Source: Bryopsis sp. KO-2023
Lineage: Eukaryota; Chlorophyta; Ulvophyceae; Bryopsidales; Bryopsidaceae
Reading direction: 5' to 3'
DNA: 64,000 bases
Assembly (NCBI GenBank): GCA_030272585.1
Contig: BSYQ01000001.1
Span: 6,510,001-6,574,000, forward strand
This document shows, in pieces, positions 37,037-50,254 of this stretch. Both the position numbers and the translations under genes were made by a program. Numbering within the stretch: the stretch's first letter is position 1; every line of letters starts with the position of its first letter. The notes under the pieces were generated by a model. It worked only from the letters and a program-made list of their open reading frames with translations. It made no database searches and was not told the DNA's origin.

Positions 37037-38518
37037 TTTTCATTTTGTTTTCTTGTTGCTTTTTTCGTACTCTCAACTCTCAAGCCGGTTCAACGAGTTC
37101 TTCTTTCTGCGTGCTAGATTTTTTTATTTATTTTTTCTCAGCTGGTTATCGAAGGAGATTTAAAAAAAAATGAAAAATGCTGAAAAAGAAGATAAAAAGA
37201 AAAGCTGCAGGGAGGGGATAGGGGTAAAACACAAAAGTGTATGTTTTAATATCGAAGGTTGCAGAAAACAAGTGTCAGGAAGAGTGAAAAGAATACTGAG
37301 ATAGGTCAAAATGCAAAACTGTTTTCTTTTGGGGGTGGGTTGGAGGGAGGGGTGAATTGAAACAAGTTCTGGAGGGGGGGGGAAGAAAAAGGAAAAAAAG
37401 ACACTCGCTGTGGAACGTTAAAACCACTAATATGAACAAGAAAGAAAGAAAAATGAAGCGGAAAATACGATACACTACATATACATAGTAGAGGATCTGG
37501 GGTTAATGGGAAAGGTTGGCAAAAAAAAAGGAAAACGAAAAAAAAACAAAAGTCCAGGTCGGTCAACTGGCATGGTGCCGTTGTCAGAGATTTTTGTCTT
37601 TCTTCGTGCATTCTTATTCTTTTCTGTTTTCATTTGGAGGGAAGGGGTTTCAAAAAAGTTGTTAATTGCACACGAACATTGGGAAGATCAGTTTTTCATC
37701 GGGAATTCATACCAGCATGGGGAAAATTGTGGGCGAAAAAAAAAAAGGGGGTGTTTTTTTTGGGGGGGGGAAGAGAGACAATGAAACGAATTGAGTTTAT
37801 AGTGGGAGCGTGGGGGGAAATATATTGTACATTTCTGAATAAGGCTTGTCTTTTCTTTGGATCTTGGATATATGTAATCATGTTCAATCTGTATTGGCCA
37901 GATAAGAACAGGGCCCCCACCTCAAAGAAAAAAAGAGCACAATAAAACATCAAAACTTATTATTTAAACAACTCTCCCCCAGAATGATAATGATGAAACT
38001 CGAGCGATGGATGATAAGGTGGATGAGTTCATTCAACCCCTCCCCCCTGTTTTTCCTTTAAATCCAGAATAAAACTGGCCATGGCATTACAACCAATCCA
38101 AAAGTATGGCAAAAAAACGAACCGAACTCTGCATTGTGTTACCTCAATGGCAAACATGCAGGACCCCCACCCCACAACTGGAAAATAAATTATTCCCACC
38201 CTATGATTGCTCACAATACCTCGGTTTTGTTTTCGTTTTCTTCTCCATCTTTCTTGCGAAAACCAAGCAGGATTTGTTAGATCAAATCTCTATCATGCCT
38301 CCAAAAAACCTCCCCCCAAACCTGGCTGAACCTGGAAAATTTCTAAACCATGGGGATTAAAATACAATTTCATTTACAAAATTAGTTTGCGCCTGGAGGT
38401 GTATTTTTTTGTTTTTTTTCTCTCTGGCTTTCCTCCCTTAGCGAAATGCAGCGCTTTTCCCCCTCCAACCCCCCCCCACTTTCTCAAAAAAAATTCCCTG
38501 GGCATCCTTTTCATTCAT
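37037..38518. other. Convergent 3' flanks, low complexity
   Basis: This lies between the ends of the CELF-like gene (+) and the TVP38 gene (-). About 37.15-37.8 kb carries A and G runs, including several runs of eight or more G. No coding exon is recognised. Confidence 0.6.
37941..37946 (+). promoter_or_regulatory. Poly(A) signal candidate for the CELF-like gene
   Basis: AATAAA about 905 bases after the stop codon. If used, the 3' UTR would include the G/A-rich tract. Confidence 0.3.
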
Positions 38519-39406
38519 TCACCCCACCCCTCGCATTTCTATGTCTGGGCTGGATTCCACTATCTCCACCTCATCCAAAGATTCTTCTTGAGCGGTGGTT
38601 GCCAAGGCTTGGCTGATCGCATGTTTGGTGTACCACCCCAACCCCACCACAGAAACCACAGACAGCATTACCCACATGAAAGTGGTCCAGGGGCCCCATC
38701 CCAATTCATTTAAGCCGTCGAAGCCTTGAGATGCCCTCCCCATGGCAGTCCTAGCCACCGCCCCCACATGCACGAGAACCAGAATCCACGGAATCACCCC
38801 TATCGCAGATGCCACAGTGAACTCCACCACACTGATGCCAGTGGTTGCCAGCGCATAGTTTAACAAATTAAAGGGGACGACCGGGGAGAGCCTCAAAAGC
38901 AATATCATCTTCCACGCGTTCTTCGAAATCGCTGCATCTATCACTCTGAAGTTCGGCACCCTTTTGACAGCATGATGGACCACGAAATCCCGAAAGATGT
39001 ATCTGCCCACCATGAATGCAGCCGTTTGGCCAACCAGATTTGCGATCCACACAAGGATGCTGCCGACACTGGAACCATACACCGCTCCGGCTGAGAGGAA
39101 TAGAATAGTGCCAGGGAAAAGCAAAGCCACTGCTGCCGCCCCCAGCAGCACAAACAGAATCGCTCCGTCTTCTCTGTGCCTTTTCAGCCAGGCCACGATG
39201 ATTTGAACTCGCTGGGAATCCACGTAGGCTAATGCAGCGATGGCAAGGGCCGAGGTTGCCAAGAAAACAACAAACTTGGGAATGGTGCAAACCGATCTCC
39301 GCGATTTCGAATCCAGCCTCATGATGGAATCCCTGCTGCTGGAATCTCGCCCGGTCCTGTTCTTTGACAACAGCATGTCACCATCGTCGTCCCCAGAATC
39401 GGACAT
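38519..39406 (-). CDS. TVP38/TMEM64-family (VTT domain) membrane protein
   Basis: Intronless. The frame is open upstream to an ATG at 39571, but the start at 39406 (MSDSGDDDGDMLL, preceded by ATCAAA) gives a more typical acidic cytosolic N-terminus and 295 residues; the longer form would be 350. The VTT (DedA-like) core is clear: a first helix near residue 50, GTILFLSAGAVYGSSVGSI, VGQTAAFMVGRYIFRDFV, then the second re-entrant motif RLSPVVPFNLLNYALATTG and a final helix WTTFMWVMLSVVSVVGLGWY. Family members are Golgi/ER or late-secretory membrane proteins, and related VTT proteins scramble phospholipids. The C-terminal tail is acidic (EESLDEVEIVES). It is divergent from the next gene with about 345 bases between starts. 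Confidence 0.85.
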   Translation of the reverse strand: MSDSGDDDGDMLLSKNRTGRDSSSRDSIMRLDSKSRRSVCTIPKFVVFLATSALAIAALAYVDSQRVQIIVAWLKRHREDGAILFVLLGAAAVALLFPGTILFLSAGAVYGSSVGSILVWIANLVGQTAAFMVGRYIFRDFVVHHAVKRVPNFRVIDAAISKNAWKMILLLRLSPVVPFNLLNYALATTGISVVEFTVASAIGVIPWILVLVHVGAVARTAMGRASQGFDGLNELGWGPWTTFMWVMLSVVSVVGLGWYTKHAISQALATTAQEESLDEVEIVESSPDIEMRGVG

Positions 39407-39751
39407 TTTGATCGGTCCAGCGAATCCGGCCGATTTTTGCCTCACAGAGCAACCGCTGAACAGCAGGGATGGGCAAAGTTCACCTGGCCAAACCATTATG
39501 TTTTTATCATGGATGATATGCATCGGATTCAGCAAAAACATCGTCCCGATCTCATGTTGGTTTTTGGACAAGCTGACAAAAACAGGAACACCAGGAAACA
39601 GATGAAAAATCAGCCATCCTGAAATCAGCTCTCATTTCTGTTTTTTAATTGAGACCCCCTTCCCCCCCCCCTCTTAAGGCCCAACCCCTTTTGATCGACA
39701 ACCGCCGCCTGGATTTCCCTCTCACCTTGCCACTCTTCCACACAGGGGCCA

Positions 39752-41263
39752 ATGCCAGATAATCTCCGATTGCGTCGAACAAGAACAAGAACAAGAACTG
39801 GGGGCGCGCGCCCTGCGAACGAGAAAACGGTGTCCTTTGGTGCAGGGTTCACACCGAGAGCCCCACACGTCATCCGAGAGGTCACACATTCGGATGACTC
39901 GACAGAGCAAGATCGAATCTACCTCCACAAAGCCTCGGCAGATGCGGTGTTGGGATCGTGGCTTTGATCTCGCCCAGTGAGAAAATGCAGTCTGCGATGT
40001 CTCGTCCCTCGGCTTGCGCTTCTGTTGGACGGAGTGATATTCAAACGAGAAGGACCGCCGCCAGGTAGATCACGCAGACATGGGGGGTGGTTGGGCGATT
40101 CATGCGGTTAGAAGAGATGCACGCATGCGTTTTGTGTGGAATTCACTTCAATGTTGGTTCACATTTCTGCTGCCTTTCAATTCAATGGAATCATCAGTCG
40201 AGAAAGGATGGTTGGGTTATCCAAAATATGCATGCATGGTCAGGCCTGCGCATAAGATGAAACAGGGTTTGAGGCATTCTTGGAAATTTTTTGAACTTTG
40301 TTTTGGCAGGAAATGCACGCAGAAAGTGATTGGAAGGAGGCAATGTCTGCTTAGCCATGCAGTTGCCTTTTCTCTGCTGGTATGTTTTGATTTTGATTTT
40401 GATTTTTTTTTTTTGTTGCAAATCCGAGCATCACATTAACCCCCTTACACGTCTGTGTGTGTCCACAGTGCAAGGTACTTCTGTTGCTTTGATTTGTTTT
40501 TGATTGTAGTTTACGGCAGGTTCATCTCAAGCTGCTGAGGTTGGTAAGAATAAGGAGGTCGACGCCGAGACGTCCCCTTACATCCAAGGTCAGTTTGGCA
40601 TCTTTTCAAACCACCATCGTTGAAATCCATTGAGCACCTGGAAATCAGTGCTGTATGTTGCTCATGGCATGGAATAGGGATAACCAAGTGGGTCATTTTG
40701 CGGACTCGTTTCTAGCATTTCACAATTACAGAGGCCATCACTCAAACTGCAGAAGCTACCCTTGGGGAGCCTACATTGAATGGGAATCGAGAATATGAGT
40801 GTTCAGAGGGCATTCTGGGTTGGTTATGTAGAATTGCTGGCAAGGACAGAGAAGAATAGAGAGAAGCGCAGGCAAGAGAGGCTGGATGACTACAACAAGA
40901 GAAATTTCAGGGTAACGGCTCACGGTGTCTGTCTGCTTGGGTGGGGTTCTGTTGAAATGTGTTCCATTTCATTCACTGAGTTAGTCGATAATATTTTTGA
41001 GTCCATGAATCAGACAAAACGTGGTCGGATTGCCAGCAGCAAACTATCCGAATCATTCTAGTTTCTCGACGTATGTAAATAATTTCAAAATTTGAGGATA
41101 TCGAAAGAAATGTGGCCACATCCAATTGGATCCTTTTGGTTTCAAATGATTCAGGTTTGATCTTTTGACTGTTCAGGACTATTTCGGCGTGGAGCAGACA
41201 GCAAGGCTGACTCCAGAAACCAGGGCTAAAATTCAGAAATGGCTCGATGACAACCAAGATTGA
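39752..41263 (+). CDS. Unidentified small protein; middle of the gene model unresolved
   Basis: Exons with coding character: 39752-39946 (65 codons from an ATG), 40510-40588, a segment starting 40732, and 41177-41263 ending TGA. The N-terminal exon is Arg/Thr rich and then carries EKTVSFGAGF, which fits a KxVxF protein-phosphatase-1 docking motif. The C-terminal part is charged (EKNREKRRQERLDDYNKRNF) and ends LTPETRAKIQKWLDDNQD. Exons 1-2-3 join in one frame. The charged segment before the strong donor at 40912 is open in a different frame of the same 40732-40911 stretch, and the gap allows only an impossibly short intron. Either an alternative exon or acceptor is used or there is a one-base sequence difference. 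I do not recognise the family. It is convergent with RFC5, whose stop lies 290 bases away. Confidence 0.45.
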
Positions 41264-41555
41264 AACGTCGTCTTGGATTCAATTTTGATCAATTTCGTTT
41301 CTGGCAGTTTTTTTCACATTTTAAACAAAACAAATGATGCAGACAAACACGCGTCAAATTTTTCCTCTCTCTCATATTTGGAGCTCATTTTCATCAGTCA
41401 TGGCTTGCACCTGCCACAGGATGTTGGGATCCATGTACGTCCGGAAGCCGAAAATCTATTTTAAAACAAAACATGCTCTATTCTACCTATATATTTCAAG
41501 TAAACCTTCATCTCTGCACACGACGGCCCCCCTTCCACAATGCCTATTTCGGAAC

Positions 41556-43634
41556 CTAAGCCCCAACCAACCGGACATTGGCAGCTGTTCCGATTTCTTC
41601 CCTAGCCAAGACGAAGGTCCCAATCAATGCACGTCGATGCACGCTCAACACATGATCAGAAGAAGCTTCGAACGCCCTCCTCTGAATTTTCCCCAGACTG
41701 CTGATTAACCTCATGGTCACTTTTCTGGGCATCCCCATGTCTTTCACCAACGAAGTCAGCTCTTCGATGAGGTCGGTCAATGCCAGTCCCCTCTCCAGTT
41801 GCAAGGCTGCGATCAAATCTACCGTTTTTTCGAAGCCTTCTGTCATCAGCCAGTTTCTGACTTGAGTCATCGTGCTGGGGGACGGTTTGCCGGTACAGTT
41901 GTATACATCATCCTCTGAAATTTTGCCATGGTTTTGATAAGCGAAATGCACGGACTGTGCAGACGAAGAAAGAAAAAAAATCAGAAAGAAGAAAAACAGA
42001 AAGAACGATGGACCTAATCATGGAAGGGAAAGAATGACTTGAAACAAAATCACAGGAAATATGCACTTGGGCAAAGCAAAAAGACAAAGCAGCAGACTAA
42101 ATGCAAGGGAAAAATAAACATCGAGTCTTCTATACCCCACAGAGATCATGACGAAATCCACATTTTATGCTTTGTCTAAATACTGACCTGCAGTAGATTG
42201 ATCACCGATCGCATGTCGCCTTTTGCTAATCTAATTATTGCATTTTTTCCCTCCTCCGAAATCGAAACGCTGCAAAACACAACAAAAGCAAAAAAACACA
42301 TATTAAAAAAAAAAAAAAAAAAGTTAGCATTGCTCAATTTGTACATGGACTCACATTCGCGAAGATATCAACCAGAATCAGACAGAGACAAAGCAAGCGA
42401 TGAGGAAATACGCACACGGGCACGGCACATCTCTGCAATAGAGTTCTCTATCCCAGGGAATATATATTTATGTGTGTGTGTGTATGTATATATTAGGATA
42501 TATCAAGTGCAGTTTTTTTGATCAAACAGTTTCAAGATCGAACCTTTCGCAGTTGATTATATAGCCCAGCCTTTCTCGAACAAAAGACGATGGCAAGGGA
42601 CCGAATCTGAACATGCAACATCTGGATTTCACCGCTGGGTCGATTTTGTCGATTTGATTGCAGAGCAAGATGAACCTTACATTCTTCACGAACTTTTCCA
42701 TCACTGTCAGACACAAGGAAAAAACAGTTAGAAAAAACAAAACAAAAGAAAAAGGATCCCAATAGACAACAAAAAAACCCCGACCAATTAATGTGAGGGC
42801 TGAGTCATGATCTTGAAAGGTGAACATCAGGAATAATGCATAATGATGACAGAGGCCTGGGGTCTTTTGGCCAGACGGGTTGCTCCCAGTCAATCAACCT
42901 TTTCCCTTCAGTCGATCACAAGCATGGGTGTATGTGGGTGAATGGTTGAGAAATTGGGGCATTTGTGGCTTCTCCTCACTTTTTTTTTAGACTTTCTTTC
43001 TTTTTCAAGTCACCCTATAAGAAAAGAAAACATCACAACAATCGATCTGCATGTCCTCACCAATTTTCATGCTGAATTGGGAAGCCTTCGTGAGAAAGTC
43101 ACACTCGTCCATAATGACCAGCTTGAAACGCCTGCGATCAACGCCACAACAAACCCCATAGCGCTCGCGGCTCCAAGGAACGACGGACGAACAAGGGAAA
43201 GTTGGGGGGAAAAAACGTCAGACGCTCACCCGGTCATCCCTCTGGATTCAGCGAAGGGCTGTATTTGGTGTCGAACGACGTCCACGCCCGTATCGCAAGA
43301 CGCGTTTTTTTCCATGACCATCCACGTGGAGGAGGAGCCATAGATCCGCTCAGCAATCGCCAAGGCAGTGGTGGTTTTCCCAGTTCCGGGAGGACCGAAC
43401 AGCAACAGGTTGGGCATATCCCCGCAAGCAACCATCTTGGTGACTGCGTGACCGTCGCGTTTTCAACGTCAGTTTTCGGAACACAGACCCCCTTTCGAGA
43501 CAACAAAAACGCATAATCGAGTGACGCCTTTCGACTTCCGCACTTGCGTTGATGGTGTCTTCCTGCCCCGCGATGTCCTGCAAGTCATGCGGCCTGTATT
43601 TCGAGAACCATTGAGTCTTCTCGGAGCTTTGCAT
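41556..43634 (-). CDS. RFC5: Replication factor C small subunit 5 (yeast Rfc3 orthologue)
   Basis: Six exons (43634-43544, 43443-43230, 43131-43061, 42703-42544, 42269-42188, 41954-41556) join in phase to 338 residues, against 340 in human RFC5. It is an AAA+ subunit of the clamp loader that places PCNA on DNA. Box II is near WFSKYRPHDLQDIAGQ (9-24), Walker A is GPPGTGKT (47-54), and Walker B is VIMDECD (107-113; DECD where DEAD is usual). Sensor 1 lies in FILLCNQIDKI and the SRC arginine-finger motif at 152-154, followed by FRFGPLPSSFVRERL, which is diagnostic of RFC5 over RFC2/4. The C-terminal collar domain VYNCTGKPSPSTM...LALTDLIEEL also matches RFC5. Oddity: the usual AQ.ALRR..E helix after Walker B reads SQFSMKIVME. 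The start is the first ATG after an in-frame stop. Confidence 0.93.
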
Positions 43635-44747
43635 CTCGTCAATCGCAGCCAAGGACGTCTTTCGAAACGGAAACGGACGAGCAAAACGAACTCGTCACGG
43701 GACGAGCGAGGGCAGCGTGTGCGGAAAATATCAGTCAGCCCCCCCCGCTTCCGTCCCAGTGGAAAATTTTCGTGTCTACCACCCTTGATTGGATGCGTTC
43801 ACAAGGATCAATCGCTGCAGGTACGTTTTTCCGTAGTCCAGAATCGTTGGTTGCTCCGAACGTCCAGCAAGGAAGCCGCTGATTTCTAACCACCAAAAAG
43901 TGGTTCCGTGCGTCTTATTTCATCCAGCAAGCTCGCGGACTCATCGCATCGATACGCCCCAAGTTCTCAAAGGTTCGATTTTACGCACACCCCAGTCTGG
44001 AGGTCGAAACATGCTCTCTTGAAGGATCCCAGCCGTGCAAGGATTTTCTTTCGCCGGGAGCCTGGAACCCTGTTGCCGAAGCGCAGAAGCACGCTTCTCC
44101 CTTTCGAAACCCAATTTCTCGTGTTGCGCGCTCGTTGCCTCGGTGCTTCTCCGTTCCAATCACTTGAGGAGAAAAAGCTGGAATACCAAGGGTTGAGTGG
44201 GGGCATCCGGAAGAAGACCAGGATTTTGAACTGGCCAACGACGCTTTGCGCACGAGTGGTTTACGGAGCGCTTGAAGCGCAAATTGTGGACCGAAGCCAT
44301 CCTAAGCAAGGGGGACGAACGCACTGCTCGTTCTGTGGGACTCGCTGAACGGGGAGCATTGAATTCAGTGGAGGCGCCGAGTATCGATTCCCAAGGTACG
44401 CTCCGATACTCATACTCCAGATTTTTATAATGGCTGGTTCAAAGGCTTCTCCCGTCGACCTTCGTGGACGGGTCAAACTCGTCAAAGAATTGGATTCCGG
44501 GTAGCCATCCCGCACGCTAGAATCCTTCTCGCGTGTCGCGAAACGTTGTCGGCTTGGTGCAAGCGTTCGTTTTCGAAAGCGGATGTTGTCCGGTGTTTTT
44601 TCCGGCGTTCGCGTGCGCAGGGATGAGCGACTCGCTCGGTAGACCGGTCGTTGATGACGGTTGTCAAGATTTGTTTCGTTTTCTTTTTCCTTTTTCATCG
44701 CCTAGGGCTGGGAGCCGTCTAAGAGACAGCGGCGCTTTGTAAGCGTC
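43635..44747. promoter_or_regulatory. GC-rich divergent region, RFC5 / hydrolase
   Basis: About 1.1 kb of CpG-containing DNA between two divergent genes. It holds several stop-free frames of 90-145 codons on both strands (for example 43876-44166 and 43908-44348, plus) that lack a proper ATG and change frame. They may be non-coding promoter DNA or an unrecognised short gene. Promoter function is inferred from position. Confidence 0.4.
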
Positions 44748-47087
44748 ATGGACGAGGAGACAGTCCAGCCAAAATTGTCTCTCGACTATTGTTTTGTTGA
44801 GGACAGAAAGACACCAAGGTTGGAATCGTGGCACTGTTTTCTTTCATCCTTTTTTTGTTTGTTGCGTTGGTTTTCGTTTTCTCTTGTTTTGTTTCCTAGT
44901 CATAGAGTCGCGCCTTCTTAGTGCGGCATCGTTTGTTTTGAGCTTTTTTTCCCTCCCTCGTTTTTCCACCGACGTCTTGAGCGAATCCTCGGATAGACCT
45001 CCACATTATATCGCAAGCTACTCTGCCTTTTTTCTTAGTCGAAACAACTTTTATAAAAATAGCCACCCCACAGTCTTCCAGACATGGCTGTTCTGCTGCA
45101 CCTGCAGCACTCTTTTATTTTCCCCCCACCCCATGTCATGCCTGTTTCAAATTCTTTTCTTTCTGCTGTAACAACGATTCTGACATCTTCTTTTCCTTTT
45201 CTCCTTCTGGCTGGGAGCAGTTGCTGTGGAGGCGGAACGCCATCAAAAATGGAAAGGGGAAGCTACTTCAGCAGCTTCAACCACAACAGATTGATCCGGC
45301 TTTTGGAGAGGGAGAATTTTTACAAGCCTCGAGTGGGCTGCGGGGAGACCGTCATCCGGTGCATGAGCTTCATCCAGTTCTGCGGAGTGTGCGCTGTTTC
45401 ATTAGTGACGGTAGTCACCCCTTGGATGCTGGCGGGGATGGAGCTGATCATGACCATGATCATCTACTTCACGGTCGTGCCACATTCCGTCGAAAACGTT
45501 TCGGCAGCGGCTGGGCTGACCGACAACGAAAAATACTCGTTCAAATTCGGGAACTCCTTGGAGGACATCCTCATATCCTCCATCGTGAGAGTGGTGCTGT
45601 TGAGCATCGCATACGGGCTGGGTTCTGGACGCTGCTGCCACCGGCCCTACTACTACACGTCGATCGTAACCACCAGCTTCATGATCCCATACGTGTTCAT
45701 CAAGGCGATCGTCACGTTGCTGAGGCCCCTGCTGCCGGTGCTGCTGCTGTTGATCATGTCCGGGATATTCTCTGTGGTCCATGTGGTGGTTGCTAGAGCC
45801 ACGATGAAACGAGCAACTCGTAGGTGCAACATGGGGTTGATTGGGTTTGGTTATCCCTGGGAAGAAGGCGAGGAAGCTTGGGTGATGGCAGGCAGGAGAA
45901 GCTTCCATGAAACGGGAACTGATGACGATATTCTGTTGGACCTGGACGTTCCACGAGAAGTCATGCGAGATGTGGACAGCAAATTCATAGACTGTGGGGG
46001 TCTATCCGTGCACTACAAGGAAGAAATGCCATTTTACGGAGAGTGTGCTGACAAAAGCTTCGCCGTTCTGCTGATCCATGGGTTTGGAGGGGGAGTTTTC
46101 TCCTGGAGGCACTTGATGAGACCATTGGCGGAACTCACATGTTGCCGAGTGATTGCGTTCGATCGACCTGCATTCGGATTGACTTCAAGGCCGGAGGTTT
46201 GCCCCGGATCCCCAAACCCATACACGCTTATGTCGCAAAGGAGACTTGTCATTCAGTTTTGTCAAGCGTTGAAAATCAAAAAGGTGGTGCTAATTGGGCA
46301 CAGTGATGGATGCCTGTTATCACTGATGGTCACTGCTGCCGTTCGGAGGGATGCTGGAGGTGGAATGTTGAGTATGGTACCCAGCAGGGCCCCGTCTGTC
46401 TCAAGCATGGTGGAAATTGGCATGTCGGTTCGGAAAACCGCCTCAGATCACCAGAGTGGAAGATCATCCTTCAGCGAGTCAAGCCAGTTCATGGTTGACC
46501 ATGGGGCATCGGTGCCCTTGCTGAGCTCCCCACTGTCTCCGCCAGGAATCGTGATGGAGCCCTGGATACAATCGTCACTGTCGGTCGCCTCGGTGGTGTT
46601 CTTGCACCCGGACTTCTCATGCGAAGAGGGACCAGGTTTCACAAACCTGTTGATGCAGTCCCGGATTGGGCGAAAATTTCTGCGACCATTGCTGAGGTCA
46701 GACGTCGGGGAGGTGGCCAATCGAAGAGCCTGGTATGACACCTCGAAACTGACAAACGAGGTCGTCCAGTTGTACAAGGCTCCACTGAGGATCCACGGCT
46801 GGGACTCGGCTTTGTGTGAATACACGAAGGTGCGACGCCAGGTGAACCGACAGCAAATCGGGGAGCTGAAGAGGAGGGTGATTGGGCTGCCGACGATGGT
46901 GGTGACGGGGGACAAGGACAGGCTGGTCCCACAGGAGGTGGCCTCAAACATCGCGGAGGACCTCAAGGCAGACCATATGTCAGTCTTGCCGGAATGTGGG
47001 CACATTTCCCACGAGGAGCAACCGGAAATGCTCCTCGAAGTGCTTGTGGGATTTGTGGAGCACATGTGCGACAGCATGGAGGAGTGA
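44748..47087 (+). CDS. Membrane-anchored alpha/beta hydrolase, plant-like
   Basis: Two exons (44748-44818, 45221-47087) join in phase to 645 residues. The second exon is unusually long for this region and follows a strong pyrimidine-rich acceptor. If the short first exon is wrong, translation could begin at MERGSYFSS near 45250. The N-terminal third has about four hydrophobic helices (ETVIRCMSF onward, near 60-105; 160-195; 200-235). The catalytic domain starts near residue 295 with VLLIHGFGGGVFSWRHLMRP (oxyanion-hole HGFGG), then AFDRPAFGLTSR, the nucleophile elbow GHSDG (Ser385), a serine-rich insertion, the acid loop VTGDKDRLVP (Asp588 or Asp590) and the histidine in CGHISHEE (His618). The HGFG/DRPAFGLTSR combination matches plant membrane hydrolases related to lipases. 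The substrate is unknown. Confidence 0.8.
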
Positions 47088-47758
47088 TCCTGGGGCTAGG
47101 GGGCAGGGGGTGGGAGGGGGAGTTTTTTTGTTCAATTTTTAGCCCAGGTGTTTTCCGGTCAACCCCCTTGTAATTGGCTTTGTGTGGACAGGTTTGGGTT
47201 GTGAAGGGTTGAGCGTGGGGGCTCTCCTGGATCAGAGAGTTGTTTTTTGTTTCCGGGGGGAATAAGGTGGGAAGCCAATAGATCATCCTTGTTGTTGCCA
47301 GTGAACTTGTAGGTAGTCCTCCATTGTGCTGGAAGTCCAAACAATTGCGACTGAGAATAATGCTGCATGGAAATAATGGCTTGGTGGTTCTTGTTGTGTG
47401 TCAATGGCTGCTCTTCATGAGCAACTCCCCAATAAACAATCGTTCTGGGAAATGAGAAACCCGAAACGTTACATGACTTGGTTTTGTTGAGGTCAAGAAA
47501 AGGAATATGAATTTAAAAGGAAAGTGGGGTGGGGGAAATGTGTGACAATCTCATGTACCTTCAAAGATCAGCTGGTGAACTTTTCCAGTAATTGACTAAG
47601 CACCCACGTGAGCGACTTCCCCGCAGCTTCTATGTGACATCGAGCGCCTGTTGGAAAGAAAACAAGTGGTTCCGCGCGCGTCTGAAACAAAGAAGACTGG
47701 GTAGAAACTTCGCCACTTGCTTTTTGAACTCAGCAGCAGGGAGAACACGTAAACGCAC
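47088..47758. other. Intergenic region, hydrolase 3' flank and UBE2W 5' flank
   Basis: A G-rich tract follows the hydrolase stop directly. The last 150 bases are GC-rich like other gene starts here. No gene is seen. Confidence 0.55.
47431..47436 (+). promoter_or_regulatory. Poly(A) signal candidate for the hydrolase gene
   Basis: AATAAA about 345 bases after the hydrolase stop codon and about 320 bases before the UBE2W start. Confidence 0.4.
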
Positions 47759-49044
<1,286 letters not shown>

Positions 49045-50254
49045 CAGACACGAAGTCGCCTTTTCGTTTTGTTCTGTCTTTTTGCCTTCGGCTTCGTATA
49101 GATTTGCACAGATTGACAAAATGTTTTTCTTTGGGGACGCATACATATTTTGTATTCCAGGGGGGAGGTGGGGGGGTGAATTGTAGGGATAGGTCGATCT
49201 CAAGGGTGCTTTTGTCCCTCCAGAAAAGAGGTTTGCTGGGTGGAACGCGAGACGATGAAAATTAGCACATGTAACTTTGTTCTTCTTTGTGTATATTTTG
49301 CAGCAAACAATGCACTGTTTCTGGGCCAAACATTTCAGGGCGAGGAAAGAGAAGATCAGAACACCAGACTATTGAGCAGAATTTTTTTTTGACACGCTAG
49401 TGCTGTTACTGTGTCAGCTTTTTCTTACTGTGTCATTTGAGGTGGGCCGCCCGCAGGTATCAAATAACCGAAAATATTGCATGACGATGGATTTCTCAAT
49501 GCATTTGACATTGCTTCTTGTGTGAGGCGGACACTGGTGTTGAGCATTGGTCGTGTCATTCCTTATTCCACAAGACATTTGACAGAAACCCAGCCTTCTA
49601 TCCTTTCATTCCTGAAATCTCCATCTCATTCCAGGATCAGGCAGGTGAAGTGTTGATCTACCGGAAAATGCCCTTCTTCAATTTGGCTTCTCAGCAACCA
49701 TACAACAAAAAACTGATTTGTTCTCAAACAAAAACTGGATTCATGAAGACAGCACTGAGCTCATCAACCAACAGTCAGACAGACTCCAATACGGAAAAGA
49801 GTCGTACTTCTCACAACAACTGATTCAACCTGACTGCACACCACATGCTGCCCTAGCACAACTCAAGGTTGGCTCAGGGTGACGAGGTCGTCACTGTGGG
49901 CCACTCCCAGGTCACACCAATGTGAGGCATCACATATTGAAATTTCACCTCGTATTTGTACGACGGCACGCTTCACATTTCCACTACAGAAACTTTGGCT
50001 GACTGAAAAGAATGACTGGGATGACAGTATATCGTGTCAGACACGAACCTCATTTTTACCCCAACGCGCAAATCCTCCTCCTGGTTGCACAAACAACGCC
50101 ATGCTATTGGTGCGTGCGATTCTGTCTTGCGAAGACACTGATCACTGCACATTTATATTGGGCATTTGGAAAGAGAAATAAGCAACGCGGCGCGACGGTA
50201 CTGTTTTCGATCGTGCCAAAAGGATAGGAGCGTCGAGGCGTCGAGGCCGTCAGG
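49045..50254. other. Intergenic region with one protein-like frame
   Basis: UBE2W 3' flank and channel 5' flank. A stop-free frame at 49518-49823 looks protein-like (HSLFHKTFDRNPAFYPF...) but has no ATG at its start, no clear splice context and no family match, so it is not called. Confidence 0.45.

Noticed and set aside
45221-45796. 191-codon ORF beginning at the hydrolase exon-2 acceptor in another frame
   Set aside because: Basic, His-rich shadow of the membrane helices in the real frame.
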